NCBI GenBank assembly: GCA_964508895.1
Contig: CAZDWF010000012.1
Span: 1 to 46,977 of the forward strand
Length of the DNA: 46,977 nt
Direction: 5' to 3'
DNA from: M55B132 sp964508895
Lineage (GTDB): Bacteria > Bacteroidota > Bacteroidia > Bacteroidales > B18-G4
The stretch's first letter is position 1; each line of letters starts with the position of its first letter. Of the stretch, positions 1 through 7,837 are shown one piece after another. The notes below the pieces were generated by a model. It was given only the letters and a program-made list of their open reading frames with translations. It was not told the DNA's origin and ran no database searches. The position numbers and the translations under genes were made by a program.

Positions 1-55
1 CTGTAGAAACGATCCCGACAGTATCACCTTTCTTTAAATAAACTGGACTAATCAT
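1..55 (-). CDS. LD-carboxypeptidase (peptidase S66), N-terminal fragment cut by window edge
   Basis: Read on the minus strand from an ATG at 55, the window edge encodes MISPVYLKKGDTVGIVST. This matches the usual first strand of S66 murein tetrapeptide carboxypeptidases, which commonly begin with a basic lead, then GD-x-(I/V)-(G/A)-(I/V)-V-(A/S). Members remove the terminal D-Ala from the peptidoglycan tetrapeptide in the cytoplasm during wall recycling. Only 18 codons are visible, so the catalytic Ser, Glu and His cannot be checked. The gene is divergent from metG with about 170 bp between the two starts. The call rests on the N-terminal signature alone. Confidence 0.6.
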   Translation of the reverse strand, partial: MISPVYLKKGDTVGIVST

Positions 56-120
56 AAAAAAGTAGAATTTGAATTCACAATTAAATCTCTTATTTTCAAT
101 TAAAAAAATCTACAATTCGC

Positions 121-141
121 GTCACGCGTCACGCGTCACGC
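121..141. repeat. three tandem copies of the heptamer GTCACGC
   Basis: GTCACGC is repeated three times exactly, followed by a degenerate TTGACGA. The array sits between the two divergent starts, upstream of the metG promoter box. It belongs to the 7-bp-period intergenic arrays described in the findings. Confidence 0.8.
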
Positions 142-189
142 TTGACGATTTATTCAGTCAAATATACATATAACCTCCGAGATAATTCC

Positions 190-197
190 TATCTTTG
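190..197 (+). promoter_or_regulatory. -7 promoter element TATCTTTG for metG
   Basis: TATCTTTG fits the Bacteroidota sigma-ABfr -7 consensus TAnnTTTG. It lies 25 bases upstream of the ATG at 223, leaving room for a short leader. No clear TTG is seen 19-21 bases further upstream. Its position inside the longer TTG-initiated frame argues that translation starts at 223. Confidence 0.55.
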
Positions 198-222
198 CCC
201 TTCATTTGAGAAATTCAGAATC

Positions 223-2280
223 ATGGCTAACAACAAGAAATTCAAGCGTTACACAATTACTTCAGCCTTGCCTTATGCAAACGGACCCATACATATTGGT
301 CACCTGGCCGGTGTATATGTTCCTGCAGATATATATGCAAGATACCTTCGCTCAAAAGGTGAGGATGTGATTTTTATCGGTGGGTCTGATGAGCATGGTG
401 TGCCTATCACCATAAAAGCACGTCAGCAGGGTGTTACTCCACAGGAAATTGTTGATAAATACCATGAGATGATAAAGAAATCATTCCAGGAATTTGGAAT
501 CTCTTTTGATGTTTATTCCAGGACATCAGCTCCCATACACCATGAGACTGCTTCTGAATTTTTCAGGAAAATGTATGAAAAAGGGGACTTCATTGAGAAA
601 ACCTCGCTGCAATATTATGATGAGGAAAACAAGCAATTCCTTGCTGATAGATATATAACAGGAACTTGTCCGCATTGCAATTACGAAAAAGCTTATGGCG
701 ATCAATGTGAAAACTGTGGAACATCACTTAGTCCGAATGATTTGATAAATCCTAAGTCTGCTCTCAGTGGTAACATTCCTGTAAAGAAGGAAACCAAACA
801 CTGGTTCTTACCTCTTGATCAATATGAAGACTGGCTGAGAGAATGGATACTTGAAGGACATAAAGACGACTGGAAATCCAATGTATACGGACAGTGTAAA
901 TCATGGATAGACCAGGGATTACAACCACGGGCTGTTACCCGTGACCTGGATTGGGGCGTTAAGGTTCCACTTGTAGGTGTTGACGGAAAAGTGCTCTACG
1001 TATGGTTCGATGCTCCTATTGGGTATATTTCTGCCACCAAGGAATGGAGTCAGGAAACCGGCCAAGAATGGGAACCTTACTGGAAAGATGAAGATTCAAA
1101 ACTGGTGCATTTTATTGGAAAAGATAATATAGTATTTCATTGCATCATATTCCCGTCTATGCTTAAAAAGGAAGGATCATATATTCTTCCTGAAAATGTT
1201 CCTGCCAACGAGTTCCTGAACCTTGAAAATGATAAAATCTCTACATCCAGAAATTGGGCTGTATGGCTTCATGAGTATCTTGAAGAATTTCCAGGGAAAC
1301 AGGATGTGCTGAGATATGCTCTCTGTTCAAATGCTCCTGAAACGAAAGATAACGACTTTACCTGGAAAGATTTCCAGGCTAAAAACAACAATGAACTTCT
1401 CGCTATATTTGGGAACCTTATAATCCGTACGCTTGTTCTCACCGACAAATATTTTGATGGCATAGTTCCTGAGAGAGGAGAGCTTAGTGATCTCGATAAA
1501 AAAGTTGTGGAAGAGATCAAAAAATATCCTGGAAAAATTGGAAAAAGCCTCGATAATTACAGGTTCCGTGAAGCGCTTGCTGAGATGATGAACCTTGCAC
1601 GATTAGGAAATAAATACCTAACTGATTCAGAGCCATGGAAGGTTTTTAAAACAGATGAAGAAAGGGTTAAGACCATCCTGAATATTTCATTACAGATATG
1701 TGCAAATCTTTCAATTCTATCAGAACCGTTCTTACCTTTCACTGCCGACAGGCTTGTTGAAATGCTGAATATGGAGCCATTGAAGTGGAATGATGCAGGA
1801 AGTGAAGATATCCTGAAAGCTGGTCACCAGCTTAATAAAGCAGAGTATCTATTTGAGAGGATTGAAGATAAAACCATTGAGGCACAGGTACAGAAGCTTC
1901 TGGATACTAAAAAGCAAAATGAAGAAGAGGAATCGAATGTGAATCCGGCAAAAGACAATATCGTTTATGATGATTTTGCAAAGATCGATATGCGGATTGG
2001 TACCATTCTGGAAGCTGAAAAGGTGCCTAAGACCAAGAAGCTCCTCAAACTCAAAATAAACACCGGCATAGATCAGCGAACAGTTGTATCAGGTATTGCA
2101 GAATTTTATGAACCGGATAAAATTATTGGAAAGCAAGTTTGTATACTCATTAACCTTGAACCCAGAAAACTCCGTGGTATAGAATCAGAGGGAATGATAC
2201 TTATGGCTGAGGATGCGGAGGGGAAGCTTTGCTTTGTAAGTCCGAGTGAGAAGTTTATGGATGGGGGGGAAGTAAAATAA
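223..2280 (+). CDS. metG: methionyl-tRNA synthetase with C-terminal tRNA-binding domain
   Basis: Cytoplasmic enzyme that charges tRNA-Met with methionine. From ATG 223 the protein is 685 aa. The Rossmann-fold start has ALPYANGPIHIGHLAG, the class I HIGH site. A CPHC...CENC zinc knuckle follows near residues 150-170. NDKISTSR replaces the KMSKS loop, a common variant. The anticodon-binding helices come next, and about 110 C-terminal residues form an EMAP-II/Trbp111-like OB fold (IDMRIGTILEAEKVPKTKKL). The frame is open back to a TTG at 142, but that stretch contains the promoter box and does not resemble the family, so 223 is preferred. The gene is followed by repeat-rich intergenic DNA and seems monocistronic. 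Confidence 0.97.
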   Translation: MANNKKFKRYTITSALPYANGPIHIGHLAGVYVPADIYARYLRSKGEDVIFIGGSDEHGVPITIKARQQGVTPQEIVDKYHEMIKKSFQEFGISFDVYSRTSAPIHHETASEFFRKMYEKGDFIEKTSLQYYDEENKQFLADRYITGTCPHCNYEKAYGDQCENCGTSLSPNDLINPKSALSGNIPVKKETKHWFLPLDQYEDWLREWILEGHKDDWKSNVYGQCKSWIDQGLQPRAVTRDLDWGVKVPLVGVDGKVLYVWFDAPIGYISATKEWSQETGQEWEPYWKDEDSKLVHFIGKDNIVFHCIIFPSMLKKEGSYILPENVPANEFLNLENDKISTSRNWAVWLHEYLEEFPGKQDVLRYALCSNAPETKDNDFTWKDFQAKNNNELLAIFGNLIIRTLVLTDKYFDGIVPERGELSDLDKKVVEEIKKYPGKIGKSLDNYRFREALAEMMNLARLGNKYLTDSEPWKVFKTDEERVKTILNISLQICANLSILSEPFLPFTADRLVEMLNMEPLKWNDAGSEDILKAGHQLNKAEYLFERIEDKTIEAQVQKLLDTKKQNEEEESNVNPAKDNIVYDDFAKIDMRIGTILEAEKVPKTKKLLKLKINTGIDQRTVVSGIAEFYEPDKIIGKQVCILINLEPRKLRGIESEGMILMAEDAEGKLCFVSPSEKFMDGGEVK

Positions 2281-2345
2281 CTTAACTCCTAACGTCCCAC
2301 GCGGGATAATAAGATAGCGCGCGTCTCCTGACATGTGCACAGATT

Positions 2346-2398
2346 ACCTCACCCCCAACCCCTCTCCTAAAGGAGATGGGAGAGCGCAACTAGCCAAC
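2346..2398. repeat. single arm of the DUF559-associated repeat
   Basis: This 53-bp stretch starting ACCTCACCCCCAACCCC matches 47 of 53 positions of the left arm of the 143-bp repeats at 9838 and 10403. It contains a hairpin (CTCTCCT..AAAGGAGA) and ends in the shared GCCAAC. The right arm (TGAGGTGC end) is absent. It is a degraded or solo copy of the same family. Confidence 0.75.
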
Positions 2399-2441
2399 AA
2401 ATCTCTTAATCAATCATCATTTTCTTCATATTCCATGTGCC

Positions 2442-2570
2442 ATGTTCGGTTTACGGTTTAGCATGTACGAATTGGGTAGCACAAAGTCGGCTATCCGGCA
2501 AATCGACAATAAGGAATATAGAATCGGTAATCATTTTCTGTTCACTGTTTACTCTTCACTATTCACGAGC
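2442..2570. repeat. degenerate heptamer arrays
   Basis: ATGTTCG GTTTACG GTTTAGC ATGTACG (2442-2469) and further on TTCACTG TTTACTC TTCACTA TTCACG (about 2540-2566) show a 7-bp period. The first 14 bases of the first array recur at 40876-40889. The 3' end runs into the DUF6125 gene. Nothing else is recognised in 2281-2548. Confidence 0.55.
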
Positions 2571-3274
2571 CGAAACTTCCAAGCACAATAGTATTCCTCC
2601 GGATGCGGATCCGGTGGGCATGAAATACATTCTGTGCTGATTCTTGGATCAATAGTTTCTGCAAAGGTTTTATATTCAACCAGGCCTCCGGATTTACAGG
2701 GATAGTCTTTCATTCCTTTTCTTTTTCGGGCGGATTGTACCCGGCAATCGTCCATCCTGAAAACAAATGAACATTCTGTTTCTTCATGAAACGACTGTAT
2801 GTTAATGGAGGCATACAACCTATGTTGCAAGGCTGTTTTTAATCCTTCCAGGCCTGGGTTCTCAGGAAGATTGAGCAATTTCCGTATCGACCAGGCTTCA
2901 AAAGGGGAGAATTGTCCCCAGCATGAATCATTACATCGTTTGGCATCATTCATGCCATGAGCGAACTCCACTGCCTGAAACCAGACACCATCCATGGCAA
3001 GCCAGTTTACTGCCACACCTTTTTTCAGCTCTTCCAGCTTTTCCTTTGAAAGGTCAAGCATGGGTTTTGGAACTCCTTCTTCCAGCTCATAATCCAGGAT
3101 CTTTGCCAGTCGTTTCATGTGAATGTCATAGCTCCTGTCTGCAGCTATCTTCATCACATCATAGGCTTTTTCCCTTCCCAGTTGATGCTGCACTTCTGCA
3201 AACCACATAGCATTGTGCATCATGCTTCGGTGGAAATAGTCGATGATCAGTTTGGCAGTTTGTATTTTACTCAT
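2549..3274 (-). CDS. DUF6125 family cysteine-rich cytosolic protein
   Basis: A 241-aa soluble protein without signal peptide or membrane segment. It has the conserved blocks of the DUF6125 family: HNAMWFAEVQHQLGREKAYD near the N-terminus, AVNWLAMDGVWFQAVE in the middle, then DAKRCNDSCWGQFSPFEA, CRVQSARKRKGMKDYPCKSGG, ECISCPPD and YYCAWKF. The many conserved Cys with His and Trp suggest a metal or radical cofactor site, but the function is not established. It lies 68 bp downstream of another minus-strand gene of unknown function, and the two may be co-transcribed. The family call is from memory of the motif pattern. Confidence 0.75.
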   Translation of the reverse strand: MSKIQTAKLIIDYFHRSMMHNAMWFAEVQHQLGREKAYDVMKIAADRSYDIHMKRLAKILDYELEEGVPKPMLDLSKEKLEELKKGVAVNWLAMDGVWFQAVEFAHGMNDAKRCNDSCWGQFSPFEAWSIRKLLNLPENPGLEGLKTALQHRLYASINIQSFHEETECSFVFRMDDCRVQSARKRKGMKDYPCKSGGLVEYKTFAETIDPRISTECISCPPDPHPEEYYCAWKFRLVNSEE

Positions 3275-3314
3275 TGTAAATTTAAATATTGTAAATCTTT
3301 CCCGTCACTGTTTA

Positions 3315-3330
3315 TCCCGCCATGGCGGGA
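3315..3330. repeat. perfect 16-bp palindrome between two minus-strand genes
   Basis: TCCCGCCATGGCGGGA is perfectly self-complementary. It is flanked by CGTCACTGTTTA on the left and CGTCACGATTTA on the right, so it seems to sit inside a short direct repeat of the heptamer type. There is no T-run beside it, so a terminator is not supported. Confidence 0.6.
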
Positions 3331-3342
3331 CGTCACGATTTA

Positions 3343-3858
3343 CTATTTACTTAGTTCTTTTATAAATAATGGATCTGATAATATTTTTGCGAGAGTGCTT
3401 GGTGCCACATCGGTTCCATAGCTTTTAAGCAGCTCAATGATTTTATCGACTTTCGCGTTTGTATCTTCAGCAGATAATAGAACATCTTTAACTTCTTTCA
3501 TTTGCGAACCTTTGAGTTCATCCCCCATAGAAGCCATAATCAAATCAAAAAAAGCAGATCCTTCAATTTTTGTGTCAGGAAGACCAAAGGCTTCCAGTTC
3601 ATCGATTGAGGCCTCCAGGATCTCTCTTCCCAGTTTCTTGCAAGTTTCCAGGTATTCCGATTGTCCGTTAGTATCACGTAAAGCCCAGCTGTTATATTCG
3701 TATTCTATGCTTTCGATCTGACGGATCTTTGCTGAATGATCACCAAAAATACGTGCGATGAGTACAATAGTATATTTTTTCCATGCTTCCAGGTCGAAAC
3801 CTTTGGCATTTAGTTTTTCAATTTGCTTCCTTAACAGAGAGATTTCCTTTTTTGCCAT
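3343..3858 (-). CDS. hypothetical helical protein
   Basis: A 171-aa protein that I do not recognise. It starts MAKKEISLLRKQIEKLNAKGFDL, a short amphipathic coiled-coil-like helix, followed by LEAWKKYTIVLIARIFGD and a largely helical, charged body with no cysteines beyond one and no transmembrane segment. It looks like a small cytosolic alpha-helical protein. It precedes the DUF6125 gene on the same strand by 68 bp, which suggests but does not prove a shared transcript. The long uninterrupted frame with a plausible ATG and normal codon use supports a real gene. Confidence 0.7.
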   Translation of the reverse strand: MAKKEISLLRKQIEKLNAKGFDLEAWKKYTIVLIARIFGDHSAKIRQIESIEYEYNSWALRDTNGQSEYLETCKKLGREILEASIDELEAFGLPDTKIEGSAFFDLIMASMGDELKGSQMKEVKDVLLSAEDTNAKVDKIIELLKSYGTDVAPSTLAKILSDPLFIKELSK

Positions 3859-4010
3859 GGTGGATATATTTAGATTATAAAGATAAGAAAAATGAGGGAA
3901 GATGTTGTATCTTTATGTGTAAAAGAAAACGGATACCGGATGCCAGATGATGTTGTGATTTGGGATTTGGCCTATGCCGATTGTGATGATTTTATAAAGA
4001 TCTGCCATAT

Positions 4011-5075
4011 ATGGTGAATGGAATTGCTAAATGTGTATTGATTGCCTGGATTTGCATTGTAATTGGAATGCCAGCAAACGCCCAGCAAAACCCATACAAA
4101 CAAGGTGAGATCATTGCTCTTGTGTATCATCGTTTTGGCGACAATCGACATCCGTCAACAAACATCAAGAATGAAACATTTAAAAGACAACTTCAATACC
4201 TGAAGCAACATAATTACAATGTGATTTCATTATTTGATGCATGCGAAAAATTATATAATGGCGATGGTGTTCCTCCCAAAACAGTAGTGATCACTATTGA
4301 TGATGGCTATAAATCATTTTTTGAGAATGGATTTCCTTTGCTTAAGCAAAATAATTTTCCTGCTACCATTTTTATAAATACAGAAAATGTAGGCAATGGA
4401 GATTATATGAGCTGGGAAGAGCTGGGCATATTACTTGATGCAGGAATTGAAATTGGCAATCATTCCCATAGCCATAATTATTTCCTGAATGAAGATACCA
4501 CTGATCGGGCAGATTTATTAAGAAATGAAATAATTGTGTCGCAGGATCTATTCGCAAAACATATCGAATATGTTCCTCAGGTTTTCTCATATCCTTATGG
4601 TGAGTCAGATGCCTCGATGAAGGAGGAAGTGAAGCAAATGGGATACAAATATGCTGCAGCTCAGAACAGTGGAGTGATAAGTCTTTTCACCGACCCATAC
4701 AACCTTCCACGCTTTCCTATGAATGAAAGATATGGTTCATTGGAAAGTTTCACTGCAAAGATCCAGATGCATGCTCTTCCTGTAGTAAAAACTGAACCGG
4801 AAGATCCTTTTTTTGAAAAGAATCCTCCGGCTTTATGCCTGACCTTAGACCCGAAATACATTGATCAGGATCAATTGCAATGCTTTATTGGAGGGAATAA
4901 ATCTTGCAATATGACCATCTTCAAATGTGATGATAACATGATTAAGGTTAAAGTTATTTCTCAAAACCCATTAAGCAAACGAAGAACTTTATATACTGTA
5001 ACCGCTCCTTTAAAAAACGGAAAAGGATGGTGCTGGTATAGCCATGTATGGATAGCTCCTGAGCTGAGAGAATGA
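4011..5075 (+). CDS. exported polysaccharide deacetylase (NodB homology)
   Basis: A 354-aa protein with an N-terminal signal sequence ending near PANAQQ. It carries a carbohydrate esterase family 4 (NodB) domain at about residues 35-220. Motif 1 is TIDDGY (Asp97, Asp98). Motif 2 is HSHSH (His151 and His155), giving the Asp-His-His metal triad with Asp98. Motif 3 is FSYPYGES. These enzymes remove N- or O-acetyl groups from sugars such as GlcNAc or acetylxylan; the substrate cannot be read from the sequence. The ~100-residue C-terminal extension resembles the beta-sandwich seen after some deacetylase domains. Its stop abuts the stop of the convergent gene with no spacer. Confidence 0.88.
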   Translation: MVNGIAKCVLIAWICIVIGMPANAQQNPYKQGEIIALVYHRFGDNRHPSTNIKNETFKRQLQYLKQHNYNVISLFDACEKLYNGDGVPPKTVVITIDDGYKSFFENGFPLLKQNNFPATIFINTENVGNGDYMSWEELGILLDAGIEIGNHSHSHNYFLNEDTTDRADLLRNEIIVSQDLFAKHIEYVPQVFSYPYGESDASMKEEVKQMGYKYAAAQNSGVISLFTDPYNLPRFPMNERYGSLESFTAKIQMHALPVVKTEPEDPFFEKNPPALCLTLDPKYIDQDQLQCFIGGNKSCNMTIFKCDDNMIKVKVISQNPLSKRRTLYTVTAPLKNGKGWCWYSHVWIAPELRE

Positions 5076-5705
5076 TCAGAATTTCAGGAAAAGGCCTCCA
5101 TTCATCAATCCTGAATAACCAAATCCCGTTTCAAGAAATCCACCGAAAGTTTTTCCAAAACGAATTCCAAAGGCATTGACCTGAAAAGCAAAGAGGGTTG
5201 TACTTTCTTTTTGACCATCTTCATAATCAGGATCATCAATATCGTCAATTTCAGAATTATTCAAAGTAACTCCCACTCCTATTCCTGAATAAAGAGCAAT
5301 CTTTTCTTTTCTCATGTAATAGAAATTTGCATCTACCATTCCTGTGATAAACTGGTTTGTCCAGGTAGTGGTAAAAGATGAACCATCACTTACTTTGAAT
5401 TTATCCTCATGCTTATATTTAACAATATTTGCTCTTAAGCCCATGGATATTTTTTCGGAAATAAAATAATTATATCTGAATTCAAAAAGTCCAACACCAG
5501 TGATTGTACTCTCTGTAGCTACAATTGTACCCACTGTAAGAATATCAGTAAAGATATCACCAAAAACTGATACTACAGCATCTTCAATTCCTTGCATGGT
5601 GATCACTCCATAGCTAATACTGATCTGACTTTCTTTAGCCTGTTCCTGCGCATTTAAAGATATGCTAAAGATGATTAAAAGAATTAAAATGGATAATTTT
5701 TTCAT
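5076..5705 (-). CDS. outer-membrane beta-barrel protein
   Basis: A 209-aa protein starting MKKLSILILLIIFSISLNAQ, a signal peptide with the Bacteroidota-typical NAQ cleavage region. The body alternates polar and aromatic/glycine residues in strands (TGVGLFEFRYNYFISEKISMGLRANI, IALYSGIGVGVTLNN) and ends in LFLKF with a terminal Phe, as expected of small eight-stranded outer-membrane barrels. The function is unknown. It converges on the deacetylase gene with zero spacing. Such proteins often act as ligand-binding or structural barrels. Confidence 0.75.
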   Translation of the reverse strand: MKKLSILILLIIFSISLNAQEQAKESQISISYGVITMQGIEDAVVSVFGDIFTDILTVGTIVATESTITGVGLFEFRYNYFISEKISMGLRANIVKYKHEDKFKVSDGSSFTTTWTNQFITGMVDANFYYMRKEKIALYSGIGVGVTLNNSEIDDIDDPDYEDGQKESTTLFAFQVNAFGIRFGKTFGGFLETGFGYSGLMNGGLFLKF

Positions 5706-5843
5706 GCTTGTAGATTTTTAGTTTTATTAAAACACAAATAAAAATAAAGAAAATTTATTGATTCCCGACATTTTAAAATTATAACAGCTGGTCTTTTGCA
5801 GTTGTTGAATATAGTTTGTGATCAAGATATAAGGAATAAGGGT

Positions 5844-5874
5844 TTTGAAAAAGTGATGAAATAGATTAATTTTG
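5844..5874 (+). promoter_or_regulatory. promoter for the CYTH gene (TTTG-N19-TAATTTTG)
   Basis: TTTG at 5844-5847 and TAATTTTG at 5867-5874 are 19 bp apart. This matches the Bacteroidota -33/-7 arrangement. The start codon follows 17 bases after the -7 box. Confidence 0.65.
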
Positions 5875-5891
5875 AGAAAATTGTTATAAAG

Positions 5892-6359
5892 ATGGGAGTA
5901 GAGATCGAACGTAAATATCTTGTTGAGATAGACAAATTCATCAAACCTGATGAAGGCCAAATAATCAAACAGGCATTCCTGAATTCAGAAAAGGAAAGAG
6001 TTGTCAGGGTGAGGATTTCAGGAAGTGATGCTTTTTTGACCATTAAAGGTATCAGCAGAGGCATGAGCAGAAATGAATATGAGTATTCAATTCCTTTACG
6101 GGATGCGGAAGAATTAATAGAAGATCTTTGTGAGAAACCTGTAATTGAAAAAACCAGGTACAGGCTTGAATATAAAAACCACATTTGGGATATTGATATT
6201 TTCGCAGGAGATAACGATGGATTGGTGATGGCGGAGATAGAGCTGCAATCAGAAGGCGAAGAGTTTGAATTGCCGGAATGGGTTGGAGAAGAGGTGACGA
6301 AAGACGAGCGCTATTATAATTCGAACCTTACAAGGAAACCGTATAAGAAATGGGAATAG
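5892..6359 (+). CDS. CYTH domain protein (triphosphate tunnel metalloenzyme)
   Basis: A 155-aa cytosolic protein that begins with the diagnostic ExExK motif (VEIERKYL, Glu4, Glu6, Lys8). It keeps the later charged strands of the CYTH tunnel fold (VVRVRISG, FLTIKG, EYEYSIPL, TRYRLEY, WDIDIF, MAEIEL). Bacterial members of this size hydrolyse inorganic tripolyphosphate or other triphosphates with a divalent metal; the exact substrate is not predictable here. It has its own promoter just upstream and is followed by a heptamer-repeat spacer. Confidence 0.9.
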   Translation: MGVEIERKYLVEIDKFIKPDEGQIIKQAFLNSEKERVVRVRISGSDAFLTIKGISRGMSRNEYEYSIPLRDAEELIEDLCEKPVIEKTRYRLEYKNHIWDIDIFAGDNDGLVMAEIELQSEGEEFELPEWVGEEVTKDERYYNSNLTRKPYKKWE

Positions 6360-6360
6360 A

Positions 6361-6480
6361 AACAGGCACTAGGTTCTGGGTGTGTGTGCAAATATTAATT
6401 TCCTTTGCTACGAAGAAAGATTATAAATATGCCCACTGAACACCTGGCGCCCAGTGCCCAGCAACCCAGTACCAGATAAT
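6361..6480. repeat. CCCAGT/ACTGGG heptamer spacer
   Basis: The spacer starts with GGCACTAGGTTCTGGGT (6365-6381), which recurs exactly at 40733-40749. It ends with GCCCAGT GCCCAGC AACCCAGT ACCAGAT (about 6450-6476), a 7-bp-period array in the opposite orientation. No promoter consensus was found for the next gene. Confidence 0.6.
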
Positions 6481-6494
6481 TAAATGTATAAAAG

Positions 6495-6938
6495 ATGATA
6501 CAACGAGACGATAACTACTATATGAAGGAAGCTTTGCGTGAGGCAAAGAAAGCTTTTGATCTTGATGAAATTCCAATCGGTGCAGTTATTGTTTGCAATG
6601 ACCGTATTATCGCACGGGCACACAACCTGACAGAACGATTAAACGATGTTACAGCTCATGCAGAAATGCAGGCAATCACTGCTGCAACAAATAATCTTGG
6701 AAGTAAATACCTGGATGAGTGCACATTGTATGTGACAGTAGAACCTTGCCCCATGTGTGCCGGAGCTATTTACTGGGCTCAGTTTGCAAAGGTAGTATAT
6801 GGTACTGATGATGAAAAAAGAGGGTATTCAAAGATCTGTAAAAATGCTTTCCATAACAAAACAACAATTGAAAAAGGTATTATGCAGGATGATTGCAAGC
6901 TGTTGATGCAGGAGTTCTTTAAAAACAAAAGAAAATGA
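6495..6938 (+). CDS. tadA: tRNA-specific adenosine deaminase
   Basis: A 147-aa zinc nucleoside deaminase. It has HAEMQAI (His55, catalytic Glu57) and PCPMCAGAI (Cys85, Cys88), the complete zinc site of the family. IPIGAVIV and the C-terminal helix with KLLMQEFF match TadA rather than free-nucleoside or guanine deaminases. TadA converts the wobble adenosine of tRNA-Arg(ACG) to inosine. The stop codon overlaps the start of the next gene (ATGA, 6935-6938), so the two are translationally coupled. Confidence 0.9.
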   Translation: MIQRDDNYYMKEALREAKKAFDLDEIPIGAVIVCNDRIIARAHNLTERLNDVTAHAEMQAITAATNNLGSKYLDECTLYVTVEPCPMCAGAIYWAQFAKVVYGTDDEKRGYSKICKNAFHNKTTIEKGIMQDDCKLLMQEFFKNKRK

Positions 6939-7774
6939 AATTAGAGGTAATAAAGGAGATAATACCAAAATATATTATTGAAGAGATTCAGGATATTTCA
7001 GGGTTCTTATGGGAAAAAGGATGGGCGGAGAGAAATGCAGGGAATTTCTCCATCAAGCTGAACCTAAACCTGTCTGGTCTTTTAGACCAGACAGGTTTGC
7101 TAAGTAGTTATCCAGCAGCTAAATGCAAAGATATTCAAGAGCTGTCAGGTTTTAAAAACCTGACAGCTCTTGCCAGCTCCAGTATCCTCATCAGCAAATC
7201 CGGTTCCAGGATGAGGGATATGCAGAAACACCCTTTTAAAAATCTACTATTATTGATTATTGATAATGATGCAAAATCATGTCAGTTCATTGATCTCGAT
7301 GAAAGTAGTAATGGATTCCCTACTTCCGAATTATCAACACACCTTGCAGTGCATAACAGGATGATTGAAGAGGAATACTCTGAAAAAGTATTATTACATT
7401 GTCATCTTACTGAATTGATAGCGCTCACACAAATCAAAGAATTCACTGATGAAAAAGCACTGAACAAACTGCTGTGGAACATGCATCCTGAAACGCTCCT
7501 CTTTATTCCGGAGGGAGTAGGACTTGTACCTTTTAATATTCCAGGAACAAAAGAGATTGCGGATCTTAGTATGGAGAAGTTTCATAAGCATAAGATCCTT
7601 TGCTGGGAAAAACATGGTTGCCTTTCAATTGGTAAAGACCTATCATCAGCATTCGACCTTATGGATATTGCAGCTAAGGCGGCAACGATCTTTTTCAAAG
7701 TGAAAGGAGCAGGATATGATCATGAAGGAATTAGTGATGCTGATCTGAATGAAATTCGCAAATTGTTAATATAA
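6935..7774 (+). CDS. rhaD: class II aldolase, L-rhamnulose-1-phosphate aldolase-like
   Basis: A 279-aa protein of the class II aldolase/adducin fold, closest by pattern to RhaD, which splits L-rhamnulose-1-phosphate into dihydroxyacetone phosphate and L-lactaldehyde. Seen: WEKGWAERNAGNFSI at the N-terminus, SKSGSRMRD for phosphate binding, FPTSEL with Glu132 in the place of the catalytic Glu, zinc ligands His155 and His157 (LLHCHLTE), and His227 (WEKHGC). Odd: residues about 44-55 and 68-80 are encoded by two perfect DNA palindromes, in frame, in the loop between the GN motif and the phosphate site. No other rhamnose gene is adjacent; it overlaps tadA by four bases. Confidence 0.8.
   Translation: MKLEVIKEIIPKYIIEEIQDISGFLWEKGWAERNAGNFSIKLNLNLSGLLDQTGLLSSYPAAKCKDIQELSGFKNLTALASSSILISKSGSRMRDMQKHPFKNLLLLIIDNDAKSCQFIDLDESSNGFPTSELSTHLAVHNRMIEEEYSEKVLLHCHLTELIALTQIKEFTDEKALNKLLWNMHPETLLFIPEGVGLVPFNIPGTKEIADLSMEKFHKHKILCWEKHGCLSIGKDLSSAFDLMDIAAKAATIFFKVKGAGYDHEGISDADLNEIRKLLI
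7066..7098. repeat. perfect palindrome inside the aldolase coding sequence, copy 1
   Basis: AAACCTGTCTGGTCT, a TTT loop, then its exact reverse complement: 15-bp arms, 33 bp in all. The frame is kept and the element encodes roughly residues 44-55. Its arm start AAACCTG is shared with the second palindrome 38 bp away. Confidence 0.9.
7136..7172. repeat. perfect palindrome inside the aldolase coding sequence, copy 2
   Basis: CAAGAGCTGTCAGGTTTT, one base, then its exact reverse complement: 18-bp arms, 37 bp in all. It is in frame and encodes roughly residues 68-80. Read from the other side the arm begins AAAACCTGACAGC, related to copy 1. Confidence 0.9.
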
Positions 7775-7837
7775 TAAGCATTTGTGTCCTTTTCATGAGC
7801 TGTATAATTCTTAACTTTACATTAGAATTTTCAAATT

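Noticed and set aside
142..222. Upstream TTG-started extension of metG
   Set aside because: The added 27 residues do not resemble MetG, and the stretch contains the TATCTTTG promoter box. ATG 223 is the better start.
2437..2640. 67-aa plus-strand frame
   Set aside because: It spans heptamer arrays and the 3' end of the DUF6125 gene on the opposite strand.
3315..3330. TCCCGCCATGGCGGGA as terminator
   Set aside because: Perfect palindrome, but there is no T-run on either side and the loop would be too short. Kept only as a repeat.
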